Source: an uncultured Clostridium sp. (lineage in GTDB: Bacteria > Bacillota > Clostridia > Clostridiales > Clostridiaceae). Taken from it: 6,023 nt of DNA. The position numbers and the translations under genes are program-made. Numbering within the stretch: the first letter of the stretch is position 1; the number at the start of each line of letters is the position of its first letter. Shown piece after piece: positions 5,924 through 6,023 of the stretch. The DNA is taken from the NCBI GenBank assembly GCA_934746785.1, contig CAKVFO010000180.1, forward strand, positions 1 through 6,023. Reading direction: 5' to 3'. Below the pieces are notes generated by a model that did not search any database, was not told the DNA's origin, and saw only the letters and a list, made by a program, of their open reading frames with translations.

Positions 5924-6023
5924 ATGACTAGAGAAATTATGTTATCTAATTCAGGATCAGCAGGTCCACTACCAGGTTCAGTAATTGGACGTGATATGCC
6001 AATAACTAGCGTAACAGTAGAGA
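5924..6023 (+). CDS. Second surface-protein paralogue (partial, runs off the window)
   Basis: Only the first 33 codons are present. The start is clear: GAGGAG (5912-5917) lies 6 bases ahead of the ATG. The protein begins MTREIMLSNSGSAGPLPGSV and continues through RDMPITSVTVE. Aligned with the 145-residue protein upstream, with one 3-residue gap, about 20 of 33 positions are identical, including SN.GS.GPL and RD.PITSVT.E. The two genes share an unbroken 17-base stretch (5485-5501 and 5999-6015). It is therefore a tandem duplicate, and the same spore-surface role is inferred. Rest of the gene and total copy number are outside the window. Confidence 0.85.
   Translation, partial: MTREIMLSNSGSAGPLPGSVIGRDMPITSVTVE

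Noticed and set aside
5485..6015. 17-base direct repeat (5485-5501 and 5999-6015) as an attachment site or mobile-element duplication
   Set aside because: Both copies encode the same in-frame segment PITSVT of two paralogous proteins, so coding conservation explains it.
1..6023. CRISPR array, tRNA, rRNA or insertion sequence
   Set aside because: No regularly spaced repeats, no cloverleaf with a CCA-side stem, no transposase-like frame and no flanking inverted repeats were seen.

Overview
The window looks like chromosomal DNA of an endospore-forming, low-GC Firmicute, most likely a Clostridium or close relative. The reasons are the strong A+T bias, the AGGAGG-type ribosome binding sites ahead of nearly every gene, a YabG-family sporulation protease, and small secreted-looking or spore-surface-type proteins of a kind seen in clostridia. 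No tRNA, rRNA, CRISPR array or insertion sequence is visible.

Left block (1-2953, all on the minus strand). Transcription runs right to left: a threonine aldolase (1919-2953), a 74-residue protein of unknown function starting 13 bases after it (1681-1905), then glycerol kinase glpK (113-1609). The first two form a tight operon. glpK follows after a 71-base gap holding an unusually GC-rich leader with a repeated heptamer. It ends in a clear intrinsic terminator (72-108), followed by a second long inverted repeat (13-63). This block is catabolic: threonine to glycine plus acetaldehyde, and glycerol to glycerol 3-phosphate.

Middle block (3112-5228). A short yabG-type protease gene on the plus strand diverges from the aldolase. 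It converges on a minus-strand gene for a 12-TM-class ion/anion permease (ArsB/NhaD/SLC13 superfamily). A long bidirectional terminator (3857-3911) separates the two.

Right block (5401-6023, plus strand). A 145-residue, Ser/Thr-rich, beta-strand-like protein is followed 85 bases later by the start of a clear paralogue that runs off the window. They look like a tandem family of spore-surface (exosporium-like) proteins, but that role is inferred. All three plus-strand genes (yabG and the two paralogues) carry a (C/T)ATAnnnTA box exactly 38 bases upstream of the ATG. This resembles the -10 element of mother-cell sigma factor K, and no such box occurs at that offset ahead of the aldolase, glpK or permease genes. 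The working picture is a late-sporulation, mother-cell regulon (a protease plus surface proteins) interleaved with ordinary metabolic genes on the other strand. The most novel part is the tandem surface-protein family and its shared upstream signal.
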